A DNA stretch of 64,000 nt from Megalonaias nervosa (GCA_016617855.1 JAECUM010000838.1:1-64000), one strand, 5' to 3'. Numbered from the stretch's first letter, positions 17,340 through 35,045 are shown. Numbers and translations are program-made. The notes: generated by a model from the sequence alone, not told the origin.

Positions 17340-17990
17340 ATCATCTTTCCAAAATCGTCGCGGACCCATGGAAGATGACCCAGGTTCTGGAAGACCGTTG
17401 TCTGCTTTTGGTCAGCGACAAGTGGCTTCTGTGAAGCGACAATTGATGAAGATGTTAAATACACGGTTAAAGATATTTCCGTTATCATAGGCATTTTCCT
17501 CTGCTATTTTAATATACTTAAAAATCATCTGAAGTTCAGAAATGTGCGTGCAAGATGGATCCCACATTTATTGACTGCTGATCAAAAAACGTATTCAGGT
17601 TGCAATCGCCAGATACTCACCAAATATGAATAGATTGACCAGCGACGTTTGAATGAGATCGTCACGTGCGATTAAATATAAATGAGTTTTATATGCATTA
17701 TGTTTCCATGCAGTATGACCGGACGTGCAAATACCAGTGTCATTGGACATTTGAATGCCTTTAAATTTGTTGCAAAAAGTTGCAGAACTCTACCGAACCA
17801 CCTGTTAAGGCACCGGTACCCGAGGTATCCATGTCAACGCACTGGCGCACAAATCCTGGAGGAGCACGGTATCCAAATTTTGCCGCATTTTCCATACAGC
17901 TCCGATTTAGCTGCAAGCGATATTTGGCCAAATCTCCTTTTCAAACATTCGCTGATTACCATTTTAGTAAGCCATTCCTGAAATGAAGCC
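17340..17990 (+). mobile_element. Relic of a mariner-type transposase
   Basis: In several broken plus-strand frames the sequence reads EDDPGSGRPLSAFGQRQVAS, then CVQDGSHIY with LLIKKRIQ, and finally LEEHGIQILPHFPYSSDLAA followed by SDIWP. These match the order of mariner transposase: N-terminal EDxPRSGRP, the ARWVPxxLT block, and the HPPYSPDLAPSDFW block before the third catalytic Asp. Frameshifts and stops are frequent and inverted repeats could not be found, so it is an old inactive copy. Confidence 0.65.
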
Positions 17991-18407
17991 GAGTAAGAAT
18001 CAGTGATAAATATATGAGCCGCAGGTTTTGTGCGAACTGTGTACACGGAATAAGTTTATTAATTAATAGCCAACGGTTCGATTATTCGCATGTATAACGG
18101 GGATGACACTACAGTACCAAAAGTGTCTTTATACGGTTGTTCTCCGCCACTAATCATGCCAGAAAATACAAAGGAGGAGAACAACGTGTTGGCTTACAAC
18201 ATAACCTTGAACGGCAAATCAATACCATCTTGTTTGCATATGATATTTATCAGTACTAGACCACGTCACAAACTGGTTCAAACCGGGAGAGATATGCACT
18301 TCCGAGGCGAGGTACCATGCATTAGTACTGTATATACGGAGGTGTGACACGTCAGCAAATAGCAGATTCACGAAAGTATAGGTGTGCATGTATTCCAGTA
18401 TTTCAAT

Positions 18408-19599
18408 ATGAGGAAGGCAACAAATCCGAATGACATACTATGTCCACTTTGTCTGGACAATTTATCCAGTCCTAGGTCCCTGCCCTGTCTACATACTTAC
18501 TGTGAGAGGTGTCTGGATGATCATATCAAAAAATCGTTTAAAAGGATCGGAAAGACATATAGGTTTGAGTGCCCAACGTGTGAGAACGAAACTTCGCTAC
18601 CATCATCAGGCAAGCTCGTACATGGTTGGGCAGTTCACTTTCCTTATGATCGAATTCTGATGTCGATGTTACTTGAGAATAAAGATAAAGTGAAACATCT
18701 GTGTCAGTCCTGTATAAAGGGAGCAAAACGGGAACCTGCTGATAGTTTTTGTACCAACTGTAAGAAGGTATTTTGTAAAGATTGTGTTGGTATTCATAAC
18801 AATGGCAAACAAAACCATTTCTTCATTGCTCTAAGTGATCCCAGCTGCCGAGCTGACATGGCCGTCGGAATATCTGAGAAGGTAAAATGTTCACATCATA
18901 TGCATAGAGACTTAGAATATTTCTGTAGGTCTCACGAACAAATATGCTGCCCTGATTGTTTATTTGATGATCATGGAACTTGCGAAGAAAAGTTGAAATT
19001 AAAGAAACATAGCAGTATTTTATTGAAATCCAAGAAAACAGAGCATCTGACTAAACACATAAATGAACTTGCTGATTATTTGGACACACGTACACAGATA
19101 AACAAGAGCGCTATTTCAAAGATGGAAAGTGAAACCCAAAGTATGGTCGATGAGATAGACAGTTTGATATCTTTGTTGCAAAACGCAAAAAGTCGAATCA
19201 TCAAGGAAAGAGAAGAATTATTGGAGAGAGAGTCACTGACTTTACACGAGAGAAATACACATTTTAGATCCTTGAAAGCTTCCCTGATCAACTCTCTCAA
19301 GTCTTATGAAGAAGTCTGTAAATATGGAGATAATTATGAATGCTTCGTAATATTGCATAAAGTAGAAGAACAAATTGTGCATTGTGAAAAAATACTTCAA
19401 AATAAATATCCTGAAGTAAGACAATTGAATTTCGGTCTCCATTGTGTCAGCCTTCTTGATGTGTTACGTACGATAGACGTTAATCAACAGGCAAAGATCA
19501 GCGTTACAGAAATCATTCAGCCAGCCCCTCCAGTCCCTAGGATAGCAAGAAGTTCCCCACTTCAGTTAGCAAAAGTTGGAAAGCTTCAACCAAAACTGG
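18408..19599 (+). CDS. TRIM-family protein, first coding exon (RING, B-boxes, coiled coil)
   Basis: Starts at the ATG 18408 (MRKATNPNDILCPLC); the GTG further upstream is not needed. A RING finger (CPLC...CLHTYCERC...CPTC) is followed by a first B-box (HLCQSC...CTNCKKVFCKDC...H). A second B-box (KCSHHMHRDLEYFCRSHEQICCPDC) and a coiled coil to about residue 330 come next. Such proteins are E3 ubiquitin ligases. After LQPKLG the frame turns into non-typical residues, and G|GTATCT at 19599-19600 fits a splice donor in phase 1. The next recognisable exon is the propeller exon at 45806, whose acceptor has the matching phase. RING and B-box ligands are all present, so the gene looks functional. Confidence 0.85.
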
Positions 19600-25862
<6,263 letters not shown>

Positions 25863-25867
25863 AATGT
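25863..25867. repeat. Left target-site duplication of element C (AATGT)
   Basis: AATGT precedes the AG start of element C and recurs immediately after its CT end at 43697-43701. Confidence 0.85.
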
Positions 25868-26312
25868 AGTAGCAGAAAACCAGGATTCTGGCTCAACGAC
25901 CCGTTTTTAGGTCCCGGTCACCTCCAAACAAGTACAATTTCCATCTCCAGAGACCCCCATTCCACCCCAGCCAACAATTTTTTCTCAAAATGATGACGAG
26001 GTTTCTGGCTCAAATTTATTTTGTTGATTATTGTATTAGTGTTAGATAAAATTGGCTTCTATCATTGATTTTGGCTCAAGGATCCCATTTTATATTAGGG
26101 ACCAGGAGATAGCGGTTATTTTCACATTCCAAGGCTTCTGGCTCAGAGATCAGGGACCATAAGGTAATGGCTAATAATAGAACAGTTATTTTCACATTCC
26201 AAGGCTATATTATCGATTCTGGCTCAGAGACTTTTTTTTTAGACCAGGCGATGGCTAATGATAGAACAATTATTTTCACATTCCACGGCGATTAGGTTTC
26301 TGGCTCAAGGTG
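25868..26312 (+). repeat. Left terminal inverted repeat of element C
   Basis: Matches 43261-43696 inverted, with about 10 percent differences and one 12-bp indel. It is built of degenerate units in which TTCTGGCTCAAxGA recurs six times and TTATTTTCACATTCCA three to four times. Confidence 0.92.
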
Positions 26313-26493
26313 GGTCAGATACCTCATCACCGATTATAAGTGTTTCAACCGTAGGTATTAAAAATATTTCATTATCGCGATAATAAAGACTAAATCTTAT
26401 TCTACCGCTAACACAACGACGATATTCGAATAAATCTTTCATTTGTAGTTTGTTAAGAGGATATTTTTTCAATGAAATATACTTTTGGTCAAC
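26305..26493 (-). CDS. Fragment of an unknown element C protein
   Basis: An open minus-strand frame of 62 codons without an ATG at its start (KYPLNKLQMKDLFEYRR, then RIRFSLYYRDNEIFLIP). It ends inside the inner edge of the left inverted repeat. The composition is protein-like and the frame is conserved to a stop. It may be the 3' end of a broken small gene. No family recognised. Confidence 0.3.
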   Translation of the reverse strand, partial: VDQKYISLKKYPLNKLQMKDLFEYRRCVSGRIRFSLYYRDNEIFLIPTVETLIIGDEVSDPP

Positions 26494-27200
26494 CTAGATC
26501 AATGGTAAGTTTATTATATTTTTGCTGACTGATCGGGTGATGTGTTACGTGTAGGCTCGAACAAAAGTAACAAAAGAAAAGAGTGAAGCCAACAAGCTTT
26601 GTAAATTTTAAGAAAATATCTATATCCCTACAAAACAACGTCAAAATTAGAAAATAAGACTTACGGCTTCTGAATATAATCCAAAATTTAATCCTAAGAT
26701 TGAAAAATTTAAGTCCTATCACTAAACAGTAATCCAGGTTCGAATCTCGATGAAATTCCAATATGGAGGCGATGACGGCAGATTAGGTCATTGTACTGGT
26801 GGCAACAGATCCTCGATTGAATCACAGTTTATAAAGTTTCCGTTTAGAATTCCCTATGTAAGAATAAAATTCTCACGCTGGAAATATATAAAAAAGAAAG
26901 ACTGTTTACAATTCAGCTAACACGTGGGCCGAAAAAGACCTTGGTAATAGCCAATCGTTTCCGCTTAGTGTTTACAAAACGTCACAACCAAGATGAGCTA
27001 AAAATAGTGCTTAAGACATACTTTTGCGTTCTAATCAAGTCAACAAAAGACTGAATTATTTTTCAAAATTATCAAATCCCATGAAAATAATCATTACAAT
27101 AAAATGTAATGAAACAAAATTAAAATAAAAAGAATTTAAAACTAACACACAAGTAATTAAATTACATATACGTAACACATAAAAGTTATTAAATCCGTTT
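26494..27200. other. Element C, unassigned stretch
   Basis: I see no supportable gene between the inverted repeat and the small frame at 27215; stops are frequent in all frames. Confidence 0.5.
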
Positions 27201-27214
27201 GACAACTCACGGCG

Positions 27215-27403
27215 TTATTTTTCAAGATAATTGAAATACTCGCTGTTACCAGATCTGATGAGTGAAAGTTTTAGCCTATCACGGATATTGAAACATATTC
27301 CTGATATTTGACTGTTAATTTCAATTGTCAACTGTGTACCATCTGTCGTTAGATATTTGATTTTGCTATTGTTGCTATTTGTCACCGTCAAATTTTCAAA
27401 CAT
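27215..27403 (-). CDS. Possible small element C protein (unknown)
   Basis: A 62-codon frame with an ATG at 27403, just downstream of the polymerase gene on the same strand. It reads like a folded small protein (TDGTQLTIEINSQISG). No motif is recognised; it may be a real accessory gene or chance. Confidence 0.3.
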   Translation of the reverse strand: MFENLTVTNSNNSKIKYLTTDGTQLTIEINSQISGICFNIRDRLKLSLIRSGNSEYFNYLEK

Positions 27404-27444
27404 TATTTCTAAAGTTCACACAAAATTTCATACTGTAGTCATAA

Positions 27445-30400
27445 ATATAATGTCAAGTTTAGATCTGTCATCGCAACGATACCCAAGAGCAAACGTATCT
27501 ACTCCGTTTTCGCAGTAACGTTTGTTATCAAAATTACTTAACCCACGTTTGATAATAACATCTGTTTCAAGTTTATGAGGATTTGTTCGAATAGTCATTG
27601 CTGTTATAAATCTAACGCCACCGTCAAGCGCGTACTTGTAATCATTAAACTCAATAAACTTTTAAACAAAATCGCGAGGGAAACCTTTTGGTTTTTTGTT
27701 ATTTTATTATTGTCTAACAACACGGCTTACATTTTGATTCGCAATCCAATAAAATATTTGATGATGCTCGAGTTCATTTCATCCTTAAATTTACCAATAA
27801 CCTTTTTATTAGTGTCATATTAATTTACTATCGCGAGGTCATTCGGAGAGATCAAACAGATGTCGGTTATCAAAGATATCCTGGTAGACGTCCTCACATT
27901 CTATTTTATAAACAAGCGAGTCAGGATCGGTAAACAATAATCTACTTGACGGCCACTGCTTCTTAACAAAATTGAAATGAAAATCGTACATGACCTACTT
28001 TGACAAATCAAGTACAGAAGCTCGAACGTAAATCGGCTTATTTGGTTTTAAATTTGTTTTTCGTCGCTGTATCGCGACAAGATTTTATTAAAATGTTTCA
28101 TGCTAACAAAATCATCGTTTGATACAAGTTTGTTTGATATCATTAATTAGTTCGATGTTTACTCGCTTTCTAATATTTTTCATGGTCCTACCAAGGACGG
28201 CGTTGTTCATAAGCTTAAAGAAGATTTTCTCGAGATCAGTTTTCGTTACAGCTCTCCTTGACGTGTTTGAGCTAATATAACCTCTCATCCATGGTGACTG
28301 ATTAAATTTTAACACACGATGAACTTTCATCTACACAAGACTATCGTCTATTGCTTGTTTAAGAATTTTATAATGTAAAATATAATTTCTTTTGTCAAGT
28401 AAATTTGGGACTAGATTTTTGCCATAGAATTTTGTTTTGGTGATGCTATTGCTTGTCGCTCTTGAGATAACAAACTATAGTCTATTATCATTGATTCCGC
28501 ACAGAACGGATAATCGTTGTGTAAATTGTGTAACGAAATAGGATGGTTGAGATCAACTTCAACGAAATACGAAAGATCGTCAGGTATCTTTTTTTCTGTC
28601 TCCGCTAGAAATTGGTCAGTCGTAATCCAACGAAATCCACAAAATAACATTGGTTCTGACATTGAATGACCATACAAATTATTAGAATCGACATAAATGA
28701 TATACTTCGATGGAAGATCAGGATTGTACTCTTTCATGTACTTGTTGTTTACTTCCGAAATTTTTTTTATAACGCTAATACTGCCAAGAATATCTTTTTC
28801 AATAACGTTAAACATGTCAACGTCTGTTAGTAATTCTAACTTTAGTTTACTGAACTTTAACAGAGCCTCCCAAGATAACCAAGGAGCAGAATAATACCAA
28901 CAAGGATCAAGTCCGTAATTGTTATAGCTCACTTTTCGAAAACTTTCAAATACGTCCGCCAGCAATAACACATCCGTTATCAAATACAAATCGTGATAAT
29001 CGCCAAACGTTTTGCAATCGAATTCCTTCCAAATATCTTGTGCATGTTTATACTCGGTATCAGTTATATTTTCATTTTTTAGTTGTGAATAAAATTTATC
29101 TTTTTCAGGTGAAGAAATTTCATCAAATTTACTCCAATCGTCGAGATACTCCTATGGAAATACTCTTTTTTTTTGTCAATAGATTAAATTTATCTTCAAA
29201 ACAATCTTGCTGGTTATAAAACTCGCTACAACCTTTCACTAGCTCATCTAACGATGCTGCCATAAACTGTAGACTGTCAATAAAACGCAACTTACCTAAA
29301 GTAACTGACATATACTTTTCAAAATTATTTGGAATACACTTGATTGTATTATCGAGTTTTAAACGAGACTTTATTTCAGGATTACCAAAAGCTTCTACGA
29401 TAATATGAGTATCATATCCTCGGAAGTTGTGTAGAATAACTGGAATAAAATCCGGAGCGTGAAACTTTAAATTACACTTGTCATGAGCCGCTCCACGATT
29501 ATTGTCCTGTTAAATGACAATGGTCACGTACCTTTTTATTATCGGGAGAATCAAAGACTTTTTCCACAAATGTAACAAAATTTCGCTTGTTCGTGATCAG
29601 ATTTCTGCTGGGCTGTTAATTCTGTCAGGGGAATTGTTTTTCATAAACATTTAAATATATTATCAACTTCGCTAATCAACTGCTTGAGAAGCCAAACAGC
29701 TGGATCCTTACCACGATATATTTTAATCGGCTTGGATAAACTCAAATCAGTACAACAAACTACCTTATACGCTACTCCGCATGGAATATGATTTTGAATT
29801 TTTCTTGTACTCGATTGGTTAGGGTTATTTTCTACGCCAACCACAGGCTGGAGTAAACATTCGAAGTCGGCGTATATAACGAAGGAATTTTAAATTTGTG
29901 TTGGTGATTCACAAACTGTAATAAATTATTATCTTTAGACGGCATTATTATTCGCAGTACATCATTACCGTACTGTAGATGCTTTGTAATTTTTCATTGT
30001 CAGAGCAAACATGCAAACAACGATAACAGAAGTACTTTTTAATTTTGTCTTTGTTATACTGTTTACCAACGAGTCCGTTAAAGTTTTGATCCAAACGTAA
30101 TGATTTTTGTAAAATAGTAAGTGTACTGTCGATTGCGAAGCTTTTTCTGAAATATACCTTGGATAAACGTTTTCACGCTCGTCAAGACCAAATACATTAA
30201 CTGAAATATTATTTTGCTTTTCAAACTTTGGTATTTGATTTTCTGCGACTGGAAAGTCAATGCCAGTAAAATTTAATTTTGTTACATGAGCAAAATACTT
30301 GTCAACGCGATCAGCATTTTTTCTGCTGGAAACATTGCAGAAAGAATATCCCACTGAAAGCACATATCATCTGCGTTTTTTATATTTATATAACATTTTT

Positions 30401-30882
30401 ATTTTTTATTTTTTGTGGTATGTCAACATATTGGCTACCGCGTAAAACGTTATATTTCATCGCATGAAATAGAATTTCAGTGATCATCTCACACCTCCAA
30501 CCAGAACCTAATTCGGTGAATTCTTCTATCTTTTTCCAAATTTCCTGGTGTTTTTCTTTAGCTAGCAATGGCAGATTAGTTCCAATCAAAACAAGCCTCG
30601 ATTTTGCGTTAATGTAAGGGTCTGCAATTTCCTCGTCAGTAGAGTCACGAGCAGCTTTGAAAATATAACGTGATATTGCACTAGTATTTTCAAATCCTTA
30701 TGTTTTTCAAGTTCACGTTTTTCAGTCGGTTCTAACAAATGGTAAAGATTCGTTGCGGTGAAATTTACCAGTACGATTTGTTTATCAAATCGATAGCTGT
30801 TGTCAAATCCGGCAAAAGATGTAGCTATTTTTGTAGGTTCTCCTATAAGGCTCTTTTTCGCTATACCTCGTAACTTCAGCAT
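27445..30882 (-). pseudogene. Element C DNA polymerase B, broken by many frameshifts and stops
   Basis: A protein-primed-type PolB spread over at least eight frame segments. In order from 30882: MLKLRGIAKKSL; a GSGWRCE/YVDIPQ block; FTGIDFPVAENQIPKFEKQN; a NHIPCGVAYKVV block; exonuclease pieces with LRFIDSLQFM and YLITDVLLLADVFE; and LELLTDVDMF. Motif A is YIIYVDSNNLYGHSM, then FVEVDLNHP, motif B is FKLMNNAVLGRTM, and the C-terminal block is SNFDNKRYCENG. Motif C reads FTDPDSLVYKI: the Thr between the two catalytic Asp residues is Pro. This is the common Polinton PolB lineage, clearly different from that of element A. Total span fits about 1,100 codons. Confidence 0.88.
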
Positions 30883-30910
30883 TGTTATATAATATAGTAT
30901 TATTATATTT

Positions 30911-30996
30911 AATTGATTGTTTGACTAGCCAGCCCTTCGATCGTTATGTGTATGGTGCGGTGAGCTGTCAGTTGAACAATCAATTAGAGATATAAA
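30911..30996. promoter_or_regulatory. Divergent promoter region of element C
   Basis: Between the PolB start (minus) and the HNH gene (plus). A perfect 11-bp inverted pair AATTGATTGTT (30911-30921) and AACAATCAATT (30975-30985) brackets the gap. TATAAATT lies about 15-20 nt before the HNH ATG. Confidence 0.4.
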
Positions 30997-31010
30997 TTGC
31001 TTATAGAATA

Positions 31011-31730
31011 ATGGCACAGAATTCCGCAAGCGAGCAGGAGTATTATTATGTTCACCCTATTTACAACGAGTACGCGGGAAATATGTTAGGGTCGGTGATA
31101 AACGTCAAGTATCAAAGACCGTTTGGTAAATTAACATCAGCTGGTTATAAGATCAGCATTAAAGGTAATAATCCCGAGCGAGTTGAAATCTTTAAGAAAG
31201 ATTTTATTTGCACGTTATTCTGTGACGAAATTCCAGCTGGGCAGCGTGTATATCATGTTAACGGCGCGGTTACTGATGATATTATTGAAAACTTGTCTTT
31301 ACAAAATGAATTTCAGCCTCATCCCGTGTTTGATCTCTACTAAGCCTCTGACAAAGGAACTATTCAAAGTGTCAAGACGAAAAAAGTATTAGGTGATTTG
31401 CATAATACGGGGTATTTTAAAATGACTGTCAGAGGAACAAAAACAGATGAGATTAGTTATTATAGTCGTCGTTTTGTTTACGAAACGTTTAACGGACCTA
31501 TTTCAGATGGTTTAGTTATAAACCACGTCAACCGAATTAAAACAGATAATCGTCTAGAAAACTTGGATCTTGTCACACAACAAGAAAATGTAAGACGAGG
31601 ACGAGGCATTGGCGCTAATTTTAGACATCCGGCTAAACCTGTTATTTCATTTAATCCCGAAACAGATGAGGAATTGAAATTTAAATCAATGCTGCGGCAG
31701 GATACTTTAAAATTAATCCCGCATCAATAA
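31011..31730 (+). pseudogene. Double HNH-type endonuclease-like protein of element C, one premature stop
   Basis: From the ATG at 31011, residues 70-105 form one HNH-like block (CDEIPAGQRVYHVNG, then DDIIENLSLQ). An in-frame TAA lies at 31341-31343. Beyond it the same frame continues with KGTIQSVKTKKVLGDL, resembling a NUMOD4-type element. The second block, RRFVYETFNGPISDG, VINHVNRIKTDN and RLENLDLVTQQEN, is a classical HNH arrangement seen in homing-type and phage endonucleases. It is divergent from PolB. Function in Polintons is unknown; nicking or mobility is an inference. Confidence 0.7.
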
Positions 31731-31905
31731 AATATGTATCAGATGAAATAACAAGATCAGCTTTTTCAAGCGAACACAATGCTTGGATCATCTTCAGATA
31801 TGATTAATTATATTTTCCAGCTCGTCTTTAGTTAAGGAATTATGAGCAAACGCAATAACATCATCTTTATTAAATTTCAGCGTCATTACTGCGCTGTTAT
31901 TAAGT

Positions 31906-32070
31906 TTATTTTTCTGCCGCCGTTAGCAGAATCTTATCAGAATTACCTTGCATTACAATAACGTCAACAGAATAAGAACTATATCCTGACAAACATTTTC
32001 GCACTGCTTCAGCTAATTCTCCATAGTTTAATATATTAACTTTTTGATGATATTTTATGTCTGGAGCCAT
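31906..32070 (-). pseudogene. Small element C protein fragment (unknown)
   Basis: A minus-strand frame from the ATG at 32068-32070 with 54 readable codons (MAPDIKYHQKVNILNYGELA, CLSGYSSYSVDVIVMQ). Downstream, in another frame, an ATG opens MTLKFNKDDVIAFAHNSLTK ending near 31800. Either these are two small genes or one gene with a frameshift. No family identified. Confidence 0.3.
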
Positions 32071-32106
32071 CTTATTATTATAAATTAGATAAAAATATAT
32101 TATATT

Positions 32107-32560
32107 ATGGATTTGATGAAACGGTTTGCTGATATTTACGCCCGCGATGAAATCGCGGACGATAATTTACACCGATCGTCGCATCGGTCGGTTATACAGA
32201 GGATGACATTTTACTTAACAACGACGATGAACAAAACGAGATTGTAGGTGTAGTTGATAAAAAAAAAATTACAGCAGACCAACAACTAGTCGATATAATG
32301 TAAAATTTCATATCACAAAGAAATGTTTGAAATTTGATTTTTCAGTAGATGAAAATCAGTCGTTTTGGCAACTTATAGAACCATTTTAAACATTAGAATT
32401 CCAGACCAACAGAAAATATAAAATTCGATTTTATATTTGTCAAGATATTTAATCTAATGACGATCTCTGACGATCGCAGACAATATCTAATATCCTTATG
32501 TAAGCCCGTAAAATGTAAATCTGTCAAACGTAAGTACGAGGAAATTTACAAAAGCATTAT
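32107..32560 (+). pseudogene. Remnant of a small plus-strand element C gene
   Basis: The ATG at 32107 opens MDLMKRFADIYARDEIADDN, then the frame breaks. Acidic EDDILLNNDDEQNEIVGVV, RYNVKFHITKKCLKFDFS and FNLMTISDDRRQYLISL follow in other frames. The alternation of good coding stretches suggests one gene with three or more frameshifts. Family unknown. Confidence 0.35.
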
Positions 32561-33554
32561 TTCCCAATATTAATTAATTCTTTGGTTGGTATCCAACTAT
32601 TAAATTTATCGCTGTATGCTCTCCATTTGACAAGACTTTTATTGCCTTTTTTCCTGATAACTTTTTCGATAATAAATATATCTTGTTCAGTTTTCTGTAA
32701 TTCTTGTTCGTAAAAACTACCAATTACGTGTTCCCCGGCTAGTTCCCTTAGGGCGTATGTTACAGGTATTGTCAGTAAAACTTTATCAGCTACAAATACT
32801 TCTTCAGTCCAGTTTGGAGTAAATCCTTTACCGAATACTTTTTTTGTTAACAAAATTCGAACTCTATAACCTACCTTAAATTTATGTCTGCGATACATGT
32901 TTTCATTTGCTAATATTGGATTTTTAATTGCATCGTTTGGTGACTTTTTTTTAATTGATCTGTGTTTTGTGTTATTATATTTGTCAACGATCTGCTTAAG
33001 ATCATCAATATATCTGTTCGTGTTTCTGGCTGTCAGGTGTTTATGTATAAGCTCGTTCAGTGTACGATTAAATCTTTCAACGATAACGCTTTTTCCCTCA
33101 TTTCCTGTAACATAATTTTTATGTTATTTTGCTACAAAAATTGATGGAATTTTTTTTTTTATTAAAAAACTCCTCTCCGTGATCAGTCCAAATTTTATTT
33201 GGTTTTCTTTCCGTACTTGTTATTATCTGTTTTAGTACATCAGTCATTGATGTTCCTATTTTATCCGAGACGGGTATACTAAACGCGTATTTACTAAAAA
33301 CGTCAATGACGTTAAACAAGCATTTTTACTACCATTAAACTGAGCAAGATTTAAAACATCTACTAAATCTATCGCCCAGATATTATCAACGGCATTTGCG
33401 ACAACCTTACGTCGTGGAAACTTTTTTTAGATTTGTATAATTCAGCTGCGAGATCATCGTACAGTTCTTTTCCAAGACCTAATTTATGTTTTGCTCCAAT
33501 CATCCCTTGCACCAGCCTTGGAGCAATACGCTCTCTAACTCCATTCGGTTTCAT
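32557..33554 (-). pseudogene. Element C integrase (rve type with chromodomain), frameshifted
   Basis: The 33554-33369 frame starts with MKPNGVRERIAPRLVQGMIG and YDDLAAELYKSKK, typical of the PLA2-integrase border of Polintons. Then NIWAIDLVDVL and FNVIDVFSKYAFSIP give the first catalytic Asp, IWTDHGEEFF the second, and a VIVERFNRTLNELIH block the Glu. The last segment, 32898-32557, has YRVRILLTKKVFGKGFTPNW and a C-terminal chromodomain (FIIEKVIRKKGNKSLVKWRA, then WIPTKEL). Frameshifts near 33420, 33320 and 33125 separate the segments. The enzyme would insert element DNA into the host genome. Confidence 0.88.
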
Positions 33555-33568
33555 ATCACGCAGTTCGT

Positions 33569-33901
33569 CTAAATTACTTTATCACAGCTAGGTTTATCTT
33601 GCTCATTATCACGGTAGCAGATGTCATGACTTATTGCTATTGCATCAACTTGATTGTAAGGCTCTTGTCCTGGCAATGGATTATCGTTTTCGTTTAACTG
33701 TTTATCCAGTGGATTGTACGGACTAGTGTATTTGTGGCCTGGTAATGTCCATCCTCCCTTTGGTTTCGGTAATTTTCCAATAAATTTGTGTATGTCAATG
33801 CCGCTGCCAATTACTTCCCGGTCATTGCATGATTGAAAGTACGTAACAACTTTATCTTGTTCGATGCAAAGATCTTTATCACAATCACAATTACATTTCA
33901 T
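33569..33901 (-). pseudogene. Element C PLA2-like protein, C-terminal end shifted
   Basis: From the ATG at 33901: a Cys-rich start, then IHKFIGKLPKPKGGW, LPGHKYTSPYNPLDKQL and the catalytic helix DAIAISHDICYRDN with conserved Cys. Polinton/adintovirus PLA2 domains have GPYNPLDKQL at this place; here the Gly is Ser (TSPYNP), which may impair the calcium loop. The frame ends at 33569 and the integrase-side frame picks up in another phase, so a frameshift ends the gene. Parvoviral PLA2 domains breach endosomal membranes, a role inferred here. Confidence 0.8.
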
Positions 33902-34047
33902 TTTTATTTTTTGATCGTCGACAAAATATTTATCAGCAAAAAATATTATTATAACATCTGAAAAATTCTGTGAAAAAGTGAAATTTGACGTTTTCTGACC
34001 AATTTTACCGGGGGGGGGGTAAAATGGTCGAAAAAATCAGAGAAAAT

Positions 34048-34291
34048 CGGACCAATCTCTCATTTATTAAGGGTGAAACCTCCAGGGGGTTAACGGGAGT
34101 TAACATTAGAATTTTGAAAAATACTTTTTTCTGCTCTCCGACCAATATTTTTGTTGATATTTTGCCTAAATTGTCTGAAAAACTGTGGAAAAATTGGTAA
34201 AAACCAATTTTAAAAAATCAATTTTTCAAGAATTCTAATGTTAATTCCCATTAAACCCCCTGGAGGTTTGACCCTCAAAAAATGAGAGATT
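34048..34291. repeat. Foldback repeat between zinc-ribbon and PLA2 genes
   Basis: Arms of about 72 bp (34048-34122 and 34215-34291) are inverted copies, containing ACCTCCAGGGGGTTAA and AACATTAGAATT. A third partial copy ending GGTTTGACCCT lies at 34328-34365. A poly-G tract is at about 34010. Confidence 0.75.
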
Positions 34292-34378
34292 GGACCATTG
34301 GACGAAGACCAGAAAAAATCGATTTTTGTTAAATTCCCGTTAACCCGCTCGAGGTTTGACCCTATCAGAGACAGTCAA

Positions 34379-34615
34379 TTAATCATCTACTAAAATAACT
34401 TTATCACATGCTCCAGCTCCCAACGATTTCATCGTAAATGTTGATTTCAGGAATATACTTTTCTTTCTACCACAAACAGCACAAATACTTTTTAGCACTG
34501 TTCTGTTATTTTTAGTTTTTTCTATTTTCTCATCCTTATTCTCTGTTTTAGTTTTACATTTGAGACAGTATGTTGACTTTGCTGATGGCTGTGTCATTTT
34601 TTTATACTTGATCAT
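34379..34615 (-). CDS. Zinc-ribbon protein of element C (DUF5679-like)
   Basis: A 78-codon frame from the ATG at 34615. It has YCLKCKTKTENKD, a basic linker NNRTVLK, and CAVCGRKKSIFLK, two CxxC knuckles forming a zinc ribbon. The same ribbon precedes the PLA2 domain within one protein in element B. In element C it is separated from PLA2 by the foldback region, so the original gene may have been a ribbon-PLA2 fusion. Confidence 0.65.
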   Translation of the reverse strand: MIKYKKMTQPSAKSTYCLKCKTKTENKDEKIEKTKNNRTVLKSICAVCGRKKSIFLKSTFTMKSLGAGACDKVILVDD

Positions 34616-34620
34616 CACAC

Positions 34621-35045
34621 AAAATTTATTGCTATGTCATCATTGTTTTTACTAGGATACCTATCGAATTGCAAAATAAACTTCAAACAATCAGAATCCA
34701 ATCGAGAGGATTGGGACATCTGCTGGATAAACATAATACAATAATAACCACAAGCGGTTTTTCCAATCGGCTGTAGTTGATTAGATGAGTAATTACTTTT
34801 TTAAATTTTTTAAAAATATTTTTTATAAGATCACTCAGAGGAAGTCCGAACGAATCAAAATAATTATTATTGTAAATAGCAACCCAATGAGTGCCTGATC
34901 CATCATCAAAGTTTTATATATTTACAATACACGAACCACCTGCTGGTACATTATCTAATTCGTCTTAAAATATACTCCGCGAAATCCATTTTTAACGACA
35001 ATATCGTCCAATTTTAATTTTTCAAGTATATCAAAGTTACTCAAC
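34621..35045 (-). pseudogene. Element C adenain-like cysteine protease, broken
   Basis: The order of motifs matches adenovirus-type maturation proteases of Polintons: LSNFDILEKLKLDDIVVKN and GFRGVYF, then a stop. GTHWVAIYNNN (catalytic His) and YFDSFGLPLSD follow, and in another frame SNQLQPIGKTACGYYC (catalytic Cys) and a C-terminal helix. At least two frameshifts and a nonsense codon split it. It starts within the 3' end of the upstream basic-protein gene, in a different frame. The protease would cleave capsid precursors. Confidence 0.85.
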
